Shown here piece after piece: positions 7,672-18,547 of a stretch of DNA of 64,000 nt. The DNA comes from CAVVNP01 sp963800235 (GTDB lineage: Bacteria; Actinomycetota; Acidimicrobiia; Acidimicrobiales; Iamiaceae), in contig CAWDAD010000001.1 of assembly GCA_963800235.1 (NCBI GenBank), positions 1,116,001-1,180,000 of the forward strand, written 5' to 3'. Position 1 is the stretch's first letter; the number at the start of each line of letters is the position of its first letter. The translations under genes and the position numbers were made by a program. Under the pieces are notes generated by a model. It worked only from the letters and a program-made list of their open reading frames with translations, ran no database searches and had not been told where the DNA came from.

Positions 7672-8349
7672 TCACTCGTACACGCCGCGCGCCTGGTCGC
7701 GGATGATCGAGCCCCGGTCGAGCTCGATGACGCGACGACGCATGGTGTCGACGATCGACCGGTCGTGGGTGGCCATGACCACCGTGGTGCCGGTGCGGTT
7801 GATCCGGTCGAGCAGCCGCATGATGCCGACCGAGGTCGTGGGGTCGAGGTTCCCGGTGGGCTCGTCGGCCAGCAGGATCAGCGGTCGGTTGACGAAGGCC
7901 CGGGCGATCGACACCCGCTGCTGCTCGCCGCCGGAGAGCTCGTGGGGGTAGTTGCCGGCCTTCTTGCCCAGTCCCACCAGCTCGAGGATGGCCGGCACCT
8001 GGGTCTTGATGACGTGGTTCGGACGGCCGATGACCTGCAGCGCGAAGGCCACGTTCTCGTGCACGGTCTTGTTGCTGAGCAGCTTGAAGTCCTGGAAGAC
8101 GCACCCGATGTTGCGGCGCAGGAACGGCACCTTCCAGCTGCCCAGCTCGGCGATGTCGTTGCCGGCCACGAAGATGCGGCCCTGATCGGGCGTCTCCTCC
8201 TTGTTGAGCAGCCGGATCATGGTCGACTTGCCCGAGCCCGACGGGCCGACCAGGAAGACGAACTCGCCCTTCTCGATGTTGGCGTTGGCCGACCGGAGCG
8301 CGACGACGTCGCCCTTGTAGGTCTTGGTCACGTCTTCGAGCTTGATCAT
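7672..8349 (-). CDS. ftsE: Cell-division ABC ATPase FtsE
   Basis: 225 residues, a single ABC ATPase domain. Walker A is GPSGSGKST, the signature is LSGGEQQRV, Walker B runs into LLADEPTGNLDP and the switch His is in MATHDRS. The start MIKLEDVTKTYKGDVVALRS is typical of FtsE. It partners FtsX encoded immediately downstream. In many actinobacteria prfB lies directly upstream; here prfB is present but separated by a gene on the opposite strand. Confidence 0.96.
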   Translation of the reverse strand: MIKLEDVTKTYKGDVVALRSANANIEKGEFVFLVGPSGSGKSTMIRLLNKEETPDQGRIFVAGNDIAELGSWKVPFLRRNIGCVFQDFKLLSNKTVHENVAFALQVIGRPNHVIKTQVPAILELVGLGKKAGNYPHELSGGEQQRVSIARAFVNRPLILLADEPTGNLDPTTSVGIMRLLDRINRTGTTVVMATHDRSIVDTMRRRVIELDRGSIIRDQARGVYE

Positions 8350-8428
8350 GGGGGGTGGGCGCTCGCTCGGGGCGTTCGGCGATCGGACAGCAGAAACGGG
8401 AAGCCCCGAGGCCCCCCGCTGGCCGGAG

Positions 8429-8437
8429 ATGGTACCA
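8429..8437 (-). promoter_or_regulatory. Extended -10 (TGGTACCAT) likely driving ftsE-ftsX
   Basis: TGG followed by TACCAT on the minus strand, about 80 nt upstream of the ftsE ATG, implies a leader of roughly 70 nt. A TACCAT also occurs upstream of the phospholipase gene (about 6746) and of hpf (about 17891). Confidence 0.35.
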
Positions 8438-8493
8438 GCGGGCTCCGCCGCGGAACGTCACCCCCGGCGTGCGTCCGGGTGGCGACGACCGAC

Positions 8494-9057
8494 ATGCTGG
8501 GCGCCGTGGTTGCCGAGCCGATGGTCTGCCGGGCCAGCTGGAGCGCCTGCCTCGCCGGGGTGCTCGACGGCGCGCTGGTGGGCACGGCGGTGGGCCTGGT
8601 GGCCGGGGTCGCGCTCGGCGGACCGCTCGGGTGGGTGCTGCTGCCGCTCGGCCTGGCGGCCGGCGCCGGGCTGGCCGGTGCCGTGCTGCGCCGCCGCCTC
8701 TGGGTGCGCCTCGACGCCGAGGGAATCGAGACCAGCTCGGTCCGCAGCCTGGAGCGGGTGCCGTGGACCGAGGTGGCGGCCGTCGGCCTGGTGCCGGGGC
8801 GGGTCGGGCGCTCGGGCCGGACCTGGGCGGTGGGCCTGTGCCGCCGCGGTGGGATCGACGTGGTGCGGGTGCCGGCGCTGGCGGTGCGGACCCCGCTCGT
8901 CGTCCGCCTCGGCGACGACGACCAGGCGGCGCGCACCGAGGAGCGGCGCGACCACCTGCTCGACCCGGTCCTCCCCTTCGCCGAGGCCCACGGCATCGAG
9001 GTGGTGGACGGCGACCTGGTGGCCTGGTGGGACCTCGAGGCGCCCGACCCGATCTAG
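8494..9057 (+). CDS. Small membrane protein with a bacterial PH-like domain
   Basis: About 187 residues. Two hydrophobic segments in the first about 60 residues form a hairpin (LAGVLDGALVGTAVGLVAGV, then GWVLLPLGLAAGAGLAGAVL). The following region (LWVRLDAEGIETSSVRSLER, then VPWTEVAAVGL) has the strand pattern of membrane-anchored bacterial PH domains. ATG at 8494 is assumed; an in-frame GTG at 8479 is possible. It ends head-to-head with prfB, the two stop codons sharing the bases CTAG. Function unknown. Confidence 0.75.
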   Translation: MLGAVVAEPMVCRASWSACLAGVLDGALVGTAVGLVAGVALGGPLGWVLLPLGLAAGAGLAGAVLRRRLWVRLDAEGIETSSVRSLERVPWTEVAAVGLVPGRVGRSGRTWAVGLCRRGGIDVVRVPALAVRTPLVVRLGDDDQAARTEERRDHLLDPVLPFAEAHGIEVVDGDLVAWWDLEAPDPI

Positions 9058-10166
9058 CCCTCGGCCAGCGCCTGCTGGCGCTGCCAGCGCAGGTAGGCCT
9101 CGATGAAGCGGTCGATGCCGCCGTCGAGCACCGACTCGGGGTCGCCGCTCTCCTCCTCGGTGCGGAGGTCCTTCACCATCTGGTACGGCGCCAGCACGTA
9201 GCTGCGGATCTGGCTGCCGAAGCCGACCGAGCGCTGCTCGCCCCGGATGCTGGCCAGCTCCTGCTCGCGCGCCTCGCGCTGCACCTCGGCCAGCTTGGCC
9301 TTCAGGATCTGCAGGGCCCGGTCCTTGTTCTGGTGCTGGCTGCGCTCGTTCTGGCAGGAGGTGACGATGCCGGTGGGCAGGTGGGTGATGCGCACCGCCG
9401 AGTCGGTGACGTTCACGTGCTGGCCCCCGGCGCCGGAGGAGCGGTAGGTGTCGATGCGGAGGTCCTTCTCGTCGACGACCACGTCCGGCACGTCGTCGAG
9501 GAAGGGCGTCACCTTCAGCGCGGCGAAGGCGGTCTGGCGCTTGCCCTGGGCGTTGAACGGCGACATGCGCACCAGTCGGTGCACGCCGTGCTCGGAGCGC
9601 AGCCGGCCGTAGGCGTTGCGGCCCTTGACCAGGAAGGTGGCCGAGCTGATGCCGGCCTCGGCACCGGCGGACACCTCGTCGAGCTCGACCTCGAGGCGGT
9701 GCTGCTCGGCCCACCGCAGGTACATGCGCAGCAGCATGTTGGCCCAGTCCTGGGCGTCGGCCCCGCCCTCGCCGGACTGCACCTCGCAGATGGCGTCGGC
9801 GTCGTCGTGCTCGCCGGTGAAGAGCGAGCGCAGCTCGAGGCCGGCGAAGTCGCGCTGCAGCGAGGTCAGCGACTCCTCGATCTCGCCCGCCAGCGACTCG
9901 TCCCCCTCCTCGACGGCCAGCTCGTGGAGGGTCGCGACGTCGTCGATGCGGGTGGTGAGGGCGTCGAACTGGTCGAGGTCCTCGTTCACCTGGCTCAGCT
10001 CGCCGGTGACCTGCCGCGCCTTGTCCGGGTCGTCCCAGAGGTCCGGGCGCGACGCCTCGGTCTCGAGCTGCGGCCGGCGGCCCCGGAGGTCGTCGACGCG
10101 CAGGTAGACGCGCGCCTCGTCGAGGCGGCGCCGCAGGTCGGCCACGTCGTCGGTCACGTCACGCAT
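9054..10166 (-). CDS. prfB: Peptide chain release factor 2
   Basis: 370 residues, the usual RF2 length. The recognition loop carries MSPFNAQGKR (the SPF tripeptide that reads UGA and UAA), and the catalytic loop carries SSGAGGQHVNVTDSAVR with the GGQ motif that triggers peptidyl-tRNA hydrolysis. The reading frame is continuous from the ATG at 10166, so the in-frame UGA frameshift that autoregulates prfB in E. coli is absent. The frame extends open far upstream, but RF2 homology begins at this ATG. It is divergent from the ABC transporter operon across a region holding a nested hairpin. Confidence 0.96.
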   Translation of the reverse strand: MRDVTDDVADLRRRLDEARVYLRVDDLRGRRPQLETEASRPDLWDDPDKARQVTGELSQVNEDLDQFDALTTRIDDVATLHELAVEEGDESLAGEIEESLTSLQRDFAGLELRSLFTGEHDDADAICEVQSGEGGADAQDWANMLLRMYLRWAEQHRLEVELDEVSAGAEAGISSATFLVKGRNAYGRLRSEHGVHRLVRMSPFNAQGKRQTAFAALKVTPFLDDVPDVVVDEKDLRIDTYRSSGAGGQHVNVTDSAVRITHLPTGIVTSCQNERSQHQNKDRALQILKAKLAEVQREAREQELASIRGEQRSVGFGSQIRSYVLAPYQMVKDLRTEEESGDPESVLDGGIDRFIEAYLRWQRQQALAEG

Positions 10167-10202
10167 GCACCGATGATGCTGGCGCACCCCGCCCCCTTCC
10201 GG

Positions 10203-10253
10203 CGAACTTGTCGTGATCCGCACGCCCAGAGCGTGAAAATCACGACGAGTTCG
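10203..10253. repeat. Nested inverted repeat, 15-bp arms with an inner 5-bp stem
   Basis: The left arm CGAACTTGTCGTGAT (10203-10217) and right arm ATCACGACGAGTTCG (10239-10253) are complementary except for one G/T pair. Inside the 21-nt loop, CACGC and GCGTG form a second stem. It lies between divergent prfB and the ABC operon, so it is not a terminator for either. It resembles a REP/BIME-type element and has the same design as the element at 19414-19459. Confidence 0.7.
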
Positions 10254-10283
10254 GCAGGGGGGTGGTCCTACCGTGGATCGGCT

Positions 10284-12047
10284 GTGCCCACGGCTCATCG
10301 ACCGTCGGACCTCCGACCGCTGCTCGACCGGCTGCGCCCCGAACGTCGCAGCCTGCTCGGGCTCACCGGCCTGCTCGTGCTGGCCATGGGGCTCCCCCTG
10401 GCCGGCCCCGTGCTGGTCGGCCGCTTCGTCGACGCCGCCCTGGCCGGCGACCCCACCGCCACCCTCCTGGCCATCGCCGGTGCGTTCCTCGCCACCACCC
10501 TCGCCGGTGACGGCCTGCAGCTCCTCGTCACCTGGCTGTCGGTGCGGCTGGCCTGGCGGGTCGGCAACCGGCTCCGGCTCGACCTCTGCCGCCACGCCCT
10601 CGCCCTCGACCTCACCTGGCACGGCGAGCACAGCCCCGGCCAGCTCATCGAGCGCATCGACGGCGACGTCGACGCCCTGACCCGCTTCTCCTCCACCGCG
10701 GTGCTGCAGCTGGCCGGGAACGCCCTCATGGTGATCGGCACGGTCGTGGTGGCCGCCGTCATCGACTGGCGGGCCGGCCTGCTCATCCTGGGCGCCTCGA
10801 TCGCCGCCACCGTCGTGCTGGTGCTGTTCCGCCAGGCCGCCGTCCCCCACTGGGACGACGAGCGAGAGGTCCAGTCGCAGCTCTACGGCGACCTCGAGGA
10901 GCGCCTCGGCGGGCTCGAGGACCTGCGGGCCAACGGCGCCGGGCCGTGGGCGCTGCACCGGCTGCACCACCACTCCGCCGGGTGGTGGCGCACCGCCCGC
11001 CGGGCCGCCCTCTGGGGCGACGGGTCCATCGCCGGCGCCAGCCTGGCCTTCGCCGCCGGCTCGGTGCTGACCCTCGGACTCGGGGTGTGGCTCCACGCGC
11101 GCGCCGAGCTGAGCATCGGGTCGGTGGTGGCGCTGTTCCAGTTCTCCCAGCGGGTCAGCGATCCGCTCTGGCAGGTCTCCGAGCAGCTCGCCGAGATGCA
11201 GAAGGCGGCCGCCGGCACCCGGCGCGCCGCCGCCCTGCTCTCCGAGACGCCGGCGCTGGCCGAGCCCGAGCGCCCGGTGCCGCTGCCCGGTGGGCCGCTG
11301 TCGCTCGACCTCGACCGGGTCGACCTGGCCTACGGCGACGATCCGGCGGTGCTCCACGGCATCAACCTGCACCTGGGCGCCGGTCGGTCCCTCGGCGTGG
11401 TCGGCCGCACCGGCAGCGGCAAGACCAGCCTCGGCCGCCTGGCTGCCCGGCTGTGGGACCCCACCGCCGGCGCCGTCCGGCTGGGCGGCATCGACCTGCG
11501 CCGCCTGGCCACCGCCGACCTGCGCCGGCGGGTCGCGGTCGTCACCCAGGAGGTGGAGATCTTCCGGGCCAGCGTGCGCGACAACCTGACGCTGTTCGGC
11601 CACGTGGCGGTCGACGACGACGGGCTGCGCCGCGCCCTGGGCGAGGTCGACCTCGGCCGGTGGGTCGACGGGCTTCCTCACGGCCTCGACACCGAGCTGC
11701 ACGGCACCGACGACCTCTCCGCCGGTGAGGCCCAGCTGCTGGCCTTCGCCCGGGCCCTGCTCACCGACCCGGGTCTGGTGGTGCTGGACGAGGCGTCGAG
11801 CCGGCTCGACCCTGCCACCGAGGCGCGCCTCCAGGCGGCGACCGGCCGACTGGTGCAGGGACGGACCGTCGTGGTCATCGCCCACCGTCTGGCGACCCTC
11901 GACGCCGTCGAGGAGATCGCGGTGGTCGAGCGCGGCCGCGTCGTCGAGCACGGGCGTCGTCCCGACCTCGCCCGCCGGCCCGACAGCCGCTACGCCCGGC
12001 TGCGGGCCACGGCCGTCGCCGCCGAGCTCGCCGGAGCGGCGTCGTGA
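10284..12047 (+). CDS. ABC exporter half-transporter (TMD-NBD), subunit with the atypical signature
   Basis: 587 residues: six predicted TM helices (about 25-310) followed by an ATPase domain. Walker A is GRTGSGKTS, the signature is LSAGEAQLL (degenerate compared with LSGGQ), Walker B is LVVLDEASS with the catalytic Glu, and the H-loop is IAHRLATLD. Translation probably starts at the GTG at 10284; the frame is open far upstream but overlaps other genes there. Its stop overlaps the GTG of the next gene (GTGA), so the two are translated together and form a heterodimer. Substrate unknown; the family exports lipids, peptides or drugs. Confidence 0.9.
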   Translation: MPTAHRPSDLRPLLDRLRPERRSLLGLTGLLVLAMGLPLAGPVLVGRFVDAALAGDPTATLLAIAGAFLATTLAGDGLQLLVTWLSVRLAWRVGNRLRLDLCRHALALDLTWHGEHSPGQLIERIDGDVDALTRFSSTAVLQLAGNALMVIGTVVVAAVIDWRAGLLILGASIAATVVLVLFRQAAVPHWDDEREVQSQLYGDLEERLGGLEDLRANGAGPWALHRLHHHSAGWWRTARRAALWGDGSIAGASLAFAAGSVLTLGLGVWLHARAELSIGSVVALFQFSQRVSDPLWQVSEQLAEMQKAAAGTRRAAALLSETPALAEPERPVPLPGGPLSLDLDRVDLAYGDDPAVLHGINLHLGAGRSLGVVGRTGSGKTSLGRLAARLWDPTAGAVRLGGIDLRRLATADLRRRVAVVTQEVEIFRASVRDNLTLFGHVAVDDDGLRRALGEVDLGRWVDGLPHGLDTELHGTDDLSAGEAQLLAFARALLTDPGLVVLDEASSRLDPATEARLQAATGRLVQGRTVVVIAHRLATLDAVEEIAVVERGRVVEHGRRPDLARRPDSRYARLRATAVAAELAGAAS

Positions 12048-13765
12048 GCGCGTCCGCGCCCCACGAGCGCTCGACGCCGATCGCCTGGCGGATCCTGTGG
12101 GACGACCCGTGGACCTGGGGCATCGCCCTGGTCGGCTGGGTCACCTTCTTCGCCCTGCCGCTGCCGGCCGGGCTCGTGGCCAAGGCCATCCTCGACCGGG
12201 TGGCCGCCCACCCCGCCGACGGCGTGTGGGTGCTGCTGGCGGTGCTGGCCGGGCTGCAGCTCGGCCGCTGGACCGTGCTCGGCGCCGCCATCGTGCAGTG
12301 GCACGGCGCCTGGGTGTTCTGGCACACCGTCCCCCGCGTGAACCTGCTGGCGTCGCTCGTCGGCGACCCCGGCCCGGTCACCGACCGGCTGCCCGGGTCG
12401 GCCGGCGAGGCGGTGTCCCGGTTCCGCGACGACACCCGCGACATCGCCCAGATCCTCGACGTCTGGCTCGACCTCATCGCCGCCTTCACGGTGTCGGTCG
12501 CCGCCCTGATCGTGCTGCTCACCATCGACGCCCGGGCGGCCCTGGCGGTGGCCGCGCCGGTGCTGGCCGTGCTGGCCATCGGCCACGTGCTCGGGCACAA
12601 GCTGCGGCAGTGGCGCTGGGCCGAGCGCGTCCGCACCGCCGCGGTCACCGGGTTCGTGGGCGACACCTTCGGCGGGATCGCAGCGGTGAAGGTGGCCGGC
12701 GCCGGCGACGCGGTGCTCGACCGGTTCGGCCAGCTGAGCGACCACCGGGCCGAGGCCGCCCGGCGAGACCAGGTCGGCACCCAGCTGGTCCAGACGCTGT
12801 CGGGGGTGACGGCCAACGCCGGGCTGGGGCTGGCCCTGCTCCTCATGGCCCCGACCATCCGCCGAGGCGGGCTCGGCGTCGGCGACGTGGTCCTCTTCGC
12901 CACCTACAGCTCGGTGATGGCCGGACTGCCCCGCATGACCGGCCGCTACGCCACCTTCCGGCGCCAGGCCGACGTCTCGGTCGCCCGCCTCGGTCGGCTG
13001 CTGCCCGAGCGACACCCGGCCCGCGCCGCCCGGCCGGTGGTGACCCACCTGCGCCACGGTCCGCCTCCGCTCCGCCCCGACCCGCTCCCCGGTCCGAGCG
13101 CCCGCGCCGGCGACGAGCGGTTCGACCGGCTCGCCGTCGAGGGCCTGTCGGTGCGCCTCGACGACGACGCCGCGCTGCACGGCGTCGACCTGGAGGTCGC
13201 CCGCGGCCGGTTCGTGGTGGTCACCGGCCCCGTCGGCTCGGGCAAGTCGCTGCTGCTGCGCGCCCTGCTCGGCCTGGTCCCCCGGGCCGGCGGATCGATC
13301 CGGTGGAACGGCCGGACGGTCGAGGACCCGTCGGTGCTGCTGGTGCCGCCCCGGGCCGCCTACCTGCCCCAGGTGCCCCGGCTGTTCAGCGAGCCGCTGG
13401 CCGACACCGTGCTGCTCGGCACCGATCCCGCCGCGCTCGACGACGCCCTGGCGCTGGCCTGCCTCGACGCCGACGTGGCCGCCATGCCCCACGGCGCGGC
13501 GACCGTCGTCGGGCCGAAGGGGGTCCGGCTGTCCGGTGGCCAGATCCAGCGGACGGCGGCGGCGCGCGCCTTCGTCCGCCGGCCCGAGCTGCTGGTGGTC
13601 GACGACCTGTCGAGCGCCCTCGACGTCGACACCGAGCGACGCCTCTGGGACGGCCTGTTCGCCCGGGCCGACGGGGACGTGACCGTCCTGGCCGTGTCCC
13701 ACCGCGAGCACGTGCTGGCCCGCGCCGACGACGTCATCGAGCTGCGGGCCGGGCGCCGGGTCTGA
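12044..13765 (+). CDS. ABC exporter half-transporter (TMD-NBD), subunit with Asp in Walker B
   Basis: 573 residues with a TMD (about 20-310) and an NBD. Walker A is GPVGSGKSL, the signature is a canonical LSGGQIQRT, and the H-loop is VSHREHVL. Walker B reads LLVVDDLSS, with Asp where the catalytic Glu should be. Together with the partner's LSAGE signature this gives one degenerate and one consensus ATP site, the hallmark of heterodimeric exporters such as TM287/288. It starts at a GTG overlapping the upstream stop codon and ends inside a terminator palindrome shared with secA. Confidence 0.9.
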   Translation: MSASAPHERSTPIAWRILWDDPWTWGIALVGWVTFFALPLPAGLVAKAILDRVAAHPADGVWVLLAVLAGLQLGRWTVLGAAIVQWHGAWVFWHTVPRVNLLASLVGDPGPVTDRLPGSAGEAVSRFRDDTRDIAQILDVWLDLIAAFTVSVAALIVLLTIDARAALAVAAPVLAVLAIGHVLGHKLRQWRWAERVRTAAVTGFVGDTFGGIAAVKVAGAGDAVLDRFGQLSDHRAEAARRDQVGTQLVQTLSGVTANAGLGLALLLMAPTIRRGGLGVGDVVLFATYSSVMAGLPRMTGRYATFRRQADVSVARLGRLLPERHPARAARPVVTHLRHGPPPLRPDPLPGPSARAGDERFDRLAVEGLSVRLDDDAALHGVDLEVARGRFVVVTGPVGSGKSLLLRALLGLVPRAGGSIRWNGRTVEDPSVLLVPPRAAYLPQVPRLFSEPLADTVLLGTDPAALDDALALACLDADVAAMPHGAATVVGPKGVRLSGGQIQRTAAARAFVRRPELLVVDDLSSALDVDTERRLWDGLFARADGDVTVLAVSHREHVLARADDVIELRAGRRV

Positions 13766-13774
13766 CCGGGCCGG

Positions 13775-13782
<8 letters not shown>
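13758..13782. terminator. Bidirectional terminator-like palindrome containing both stop codons
   Basis: Arms GGGTCTGACCGG and CCGGTCAGACCC (12 bp each, exact) flank a single G. The left arm holds the TGA of the ABC gene and the right arm holds the reverse TGA of secA. There is no T-tract, which is common for GC-rich actinobacterial terminators. Confidence 0.6.
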
Positions 13783-16501
<2,719 letters not shown>

Positions 16502-16510
16502 GGGCGGGCC

Positions 16511-16516
16511 ATGCTA
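16511..16516 (-). promoter_or_regulatory. -10-like box TAGCAT upstream of secA
   Basis: TAGCAT on the minus strand ends 9 nt before the secA ATG; no ribosome binding site is visible between them. Confidence 0.4.
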
Positions 16517-16586
16517 CCGGCGGGCCCTGCGGGCTCCCGGGCGCAGCCGGCCGGATCGGGCCGCCGTCGGTCGAGCGGGCCCGGGA

Positions 16587-17267
16587 TCAGTCGTCGAGGT
16601 CGACCAGGTGTTCGCGCACGGCGTAGAGGGCTGCTTCGGTGCGCGAGTGGAGCTGCAGCTTCTCGAGCACGTTGCGCACGTGGTTCTTGACCGTGTTCTC
16701 GGAGATGTCGAGGGCCCGGCCGATGTCGCGGTTGCTCCTGCCCCGGGCCACGTAGCCGAGCACCTCGGTCTCGCGCTGGGTCAGCCGGGGCGGTCGAGGC
16801 CGGTCGACGGCCTCGGCCTGGTTGGCGAGGTTGGAGAACTCCTTGAGCAGCCGGGTGGCCATCGACGGCGGGATCAGGCTCTGACCGGCCGCCACCGCCC
16901 GGACCGACGTGGCGATGTCCTCGATGGAGATCTCCTTCAGCAGGTAGCCGCTGGCGCCCGCCTTGACCGCCTCGAACAGGTCGTCCTCCTCGTCGCTCAC
17001 GGTGAGCATGACCAGCTTCACGCCCGGCGCCTGCGCCCGGATGCGGCGGGCCGCCTCGAGCCCGGACGTGCCCGGCATCCGCACGTCGAGCAGCAGCAGG
17101 TCGGGGGCCAGCTCGACCGCCGCCTCGACCGCGGCGTCGGCATCGGCGGCCTCGGCCACCACCTCGATGTCGGGCTCGTCCTGCAGCACGAGGACCAGCC
17201 CACGCCGGAAGACGGCGTGGTCGTCGCACACCACGACCCGGATGGGTCCCGCCCCCGGCTCGGCCAT
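16587..17267 (-). CDS. NarL/LuxR-family response regulator (no adjacent sensor kinase)
   Basis: 226 residues. The receiver domain (about 9-125) has the acidic pair CDDH, the phospho-acceptor Asp in LLLLDVRMPG (about residue 61) and a Lys in YLLKEISI. The C-terminal HTH (about 160-218: LTQRETEVLGYVARGRSNRD, NTVKNHVRNVLEKL) is LuxR type. It begins 10 bp after hpf and is probably co-transcribed with it. No histidine kinase is encoded in this window, so it is an orphan here. Its position between hpf and secA suggests it senses growth or stress state, but targets are unknown. Confidence 0.92.
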   Translation of the reverse strand: MAEPGAGPIRVVVCDDHAVFRRGLVLVLQDEPDIEVVAEAADADAAVEAAVELAPDLLLLDVRMPGTSGLEAARRIRAQAPGVKLVMLTVSDEEDDLFEAVKAGASGYLLKEISIEDIATSVRAVAAGQSLIPPSMATRLLKEFSNLANQAEAVDRPRPPRLTQRETEVLGYVARGRSNRDIGRALDISENTVKNHVRNVLEKLQLHSRTEAALYAVREHLVDLDD

Positions 17268-17277
17268 GCGGCGGCGG

Positions 17278-17856
17278 TCAGCCGGCCTCGTCGATGAGCC
17301 CGACGTCGCCGTCGTCGCGGCGGTACACGACGGCGGCCCGGTGGGTGTCGATGTTGGTGAAGAAGAAGAAGCCGTGCCCGAGCAGGTCCATGCGCTGGGC
17401 GGCGTCCTCGGGGGTCATGGGCATGATGGCGAACCGCTTGGACTTGACCACCCGGGGCGGTTCGCGGCCGTCGTCGGTGAGCAGGTCGCCCCGGTCGTCG
17501 AGGTCGGCCACCGGGAGGCCGCCCAGCGGGTCGGCCTTGCGGTCCTGGCCCTGGGTGCGGCGCCGGAGCTTGGTCTTCAGCCGGGCGAGCTGGGCCTCGA
17601 GCTTGACCACCGCCTGGTCGACGGCCGTGTAGCCGTCGGCGGCGCGCACCTTGGCCCGGACGTGGTGGCCGTGGCCCTCGAGGGTGACCTCGCACACCGC
17701 CTTGTCCGCGATGCGGGGGTTCTGCTCCTCGGAGAAGTGGACCTCGGCCCGGTCCATGCCGTCGAGGTAGCGATCGAGCCGCCCGACCTTGTCCACCGTC
17801 GCCTGCCGCAGCGCCTCGGGGAGCTCGGTGTGCCGGGTGCTGACGCTGACGTCCAC
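17278..17856 (-). CDS. hpf: Long-form ribosome hibernation promoting factor
   Basis: 192 residues. The N-terminal HPF/RaiA domain (about 1-105: MDVSVSTRHTELPEALRQAT, then EVTLEGHGHHVRAKV) binds the 30S decoding region. After a variable linker, the C-terminal domain (KSKRFAIMPMTPEDAAQRMD, then GHGFFFFTNIDT) dimerises ribosomes into 100S particles. Long HPF is the usual actinobacterial form. The start is a GTG with GGAGGTC upstream. It lies between comF and a response regulator. Confidence 0.95.
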   Translation of the reverse strand: MDVSVSTRHTELPEALRQATVDKVGRLDRYLDGMDRAEVHFSEEQNPRIADKAVCEVTLEGHGHHVRAKVRAADGYTAVDQAVVKLEAQLARLKTKLRRRTQGQDRKADPLGGLPVADLDDRGDLLTDDGREPPRVVKSKRFAIMPMTPEDAAQRMDLLGHGFFFFTNIDTHRAAVVYRRDDGDVGLIDEAG

Positions 17857-17884
17857 GCTGGGAAGACCTCCGGTCGGGGGCGGG

Positions 17885-18526
17885 TCAGCGATGGTAGACC
17901 CCGCGCCGGACCGCCCTCGCCGGGGTGCGGGCGGCGGTGAGCCCCCACACCTGGTCGGCGCCGGCGTCCCGCAGGGCGGCCGCCGCCGCCGCGAGGGTCG
18001 ACCCGGTGGTCACCACGTCGTCGACCACCACCACCCGAGCGGCGGGCGGGCGGACCCGACCGACCGGCTCGAAGACCACGCCTCCGCGGCGTTCGGCCAG
18101 GGAGCGACCGGTCTGGTGCGGGCCCGGACGGCGCCGGAGGAGCCGGCGGCAGCGGACGTGCAGGTGCCGCGCCACCGCCCGGGCCAGCAGCTCGGCCTGG
18201 TCGTAGCCGCGCGCCCGGCGCCGGGCCGGGGTGGTGGGGGCCCAGGTGACGACCAGCCCGGACCGCCGGCCCGGGGCGACCGGTCCGACCAGGTCGGCCA
18301 TGCCGGCGGCCAGCCAGCGCAGCGAGGTGCGGGCGTTGCGGTACTTCAGGCGGGCGACCAGCTCGCGGCCGGCCCCGTCGAGCTCGACCAGCGACCGGCA
18401 CCAGTCCAGACCGGGCGGGGCGGGCGAGGGCGGCGCCCGTCGGAGCTCGGCGGCGCAGCGGGCGCACGGCGACGGGCCGGGGGCCTCGCAGGCGGCGCAG
18501 GCGGCGGGCAGCAGCACGCCGTCCAT
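17885..18526 (-). CDS. ComF-like amidophosphoribosyltransferase-fold protein
   Basis: 213 residues. The N-terminus has a zinc-finger-like Cys set (PAACAACEAPGPSPCARCAA). The C-terminus has the PRPP-binding loop ARVVVVDDVVTTGSTL of type I phosphoribosyltransferases, and the middle has RARGYDQAELLARAVA, typical of ComF/GntX. ComF helps DNA uptake or repair-linked processes in competent bacteria; in actinobacteria its role is not established. It is upstream of hpf with a 28-bp gap, a conserved neighbourhood. The hpf promoter element may lie inside its last codons. Confidence 0.88.
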   Translation of the reverse strand: MDGVLLPAACAACEAPGPSPCARCAAELRRAPPSPAPPGLDWCRSLVELDGAGRELVARLKYRNARTSLRWLAAGMADLVGPVAPGRRSGLVVTWAPTTPARRRARGYDQAELLARAVARHLHVRCRRLLRRRPGPHQTGRSLAERRGGVVFEPVGRVRPPAARVVVVDDVVTTGSTLAAAAAALRDAGADQVWGLTAARTPARAVRRGVYHR

Positions 18527-18547
18527 GGTCGCCGGGACCGGTGACAG

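Noticed and set aside
9054..10166. Programmed +1 frameshift in prfB
   Set aside because: The frame is uninterrupted from ATG to stop; no in-frame UGA is present.
8355..10283. N-terminal extension of the first ABC subunit frame
   Set aside because: The frame is open but overlaps the PH-domain gene and runs antisense to prfB. ABC homology starts after the GTG at 10284.
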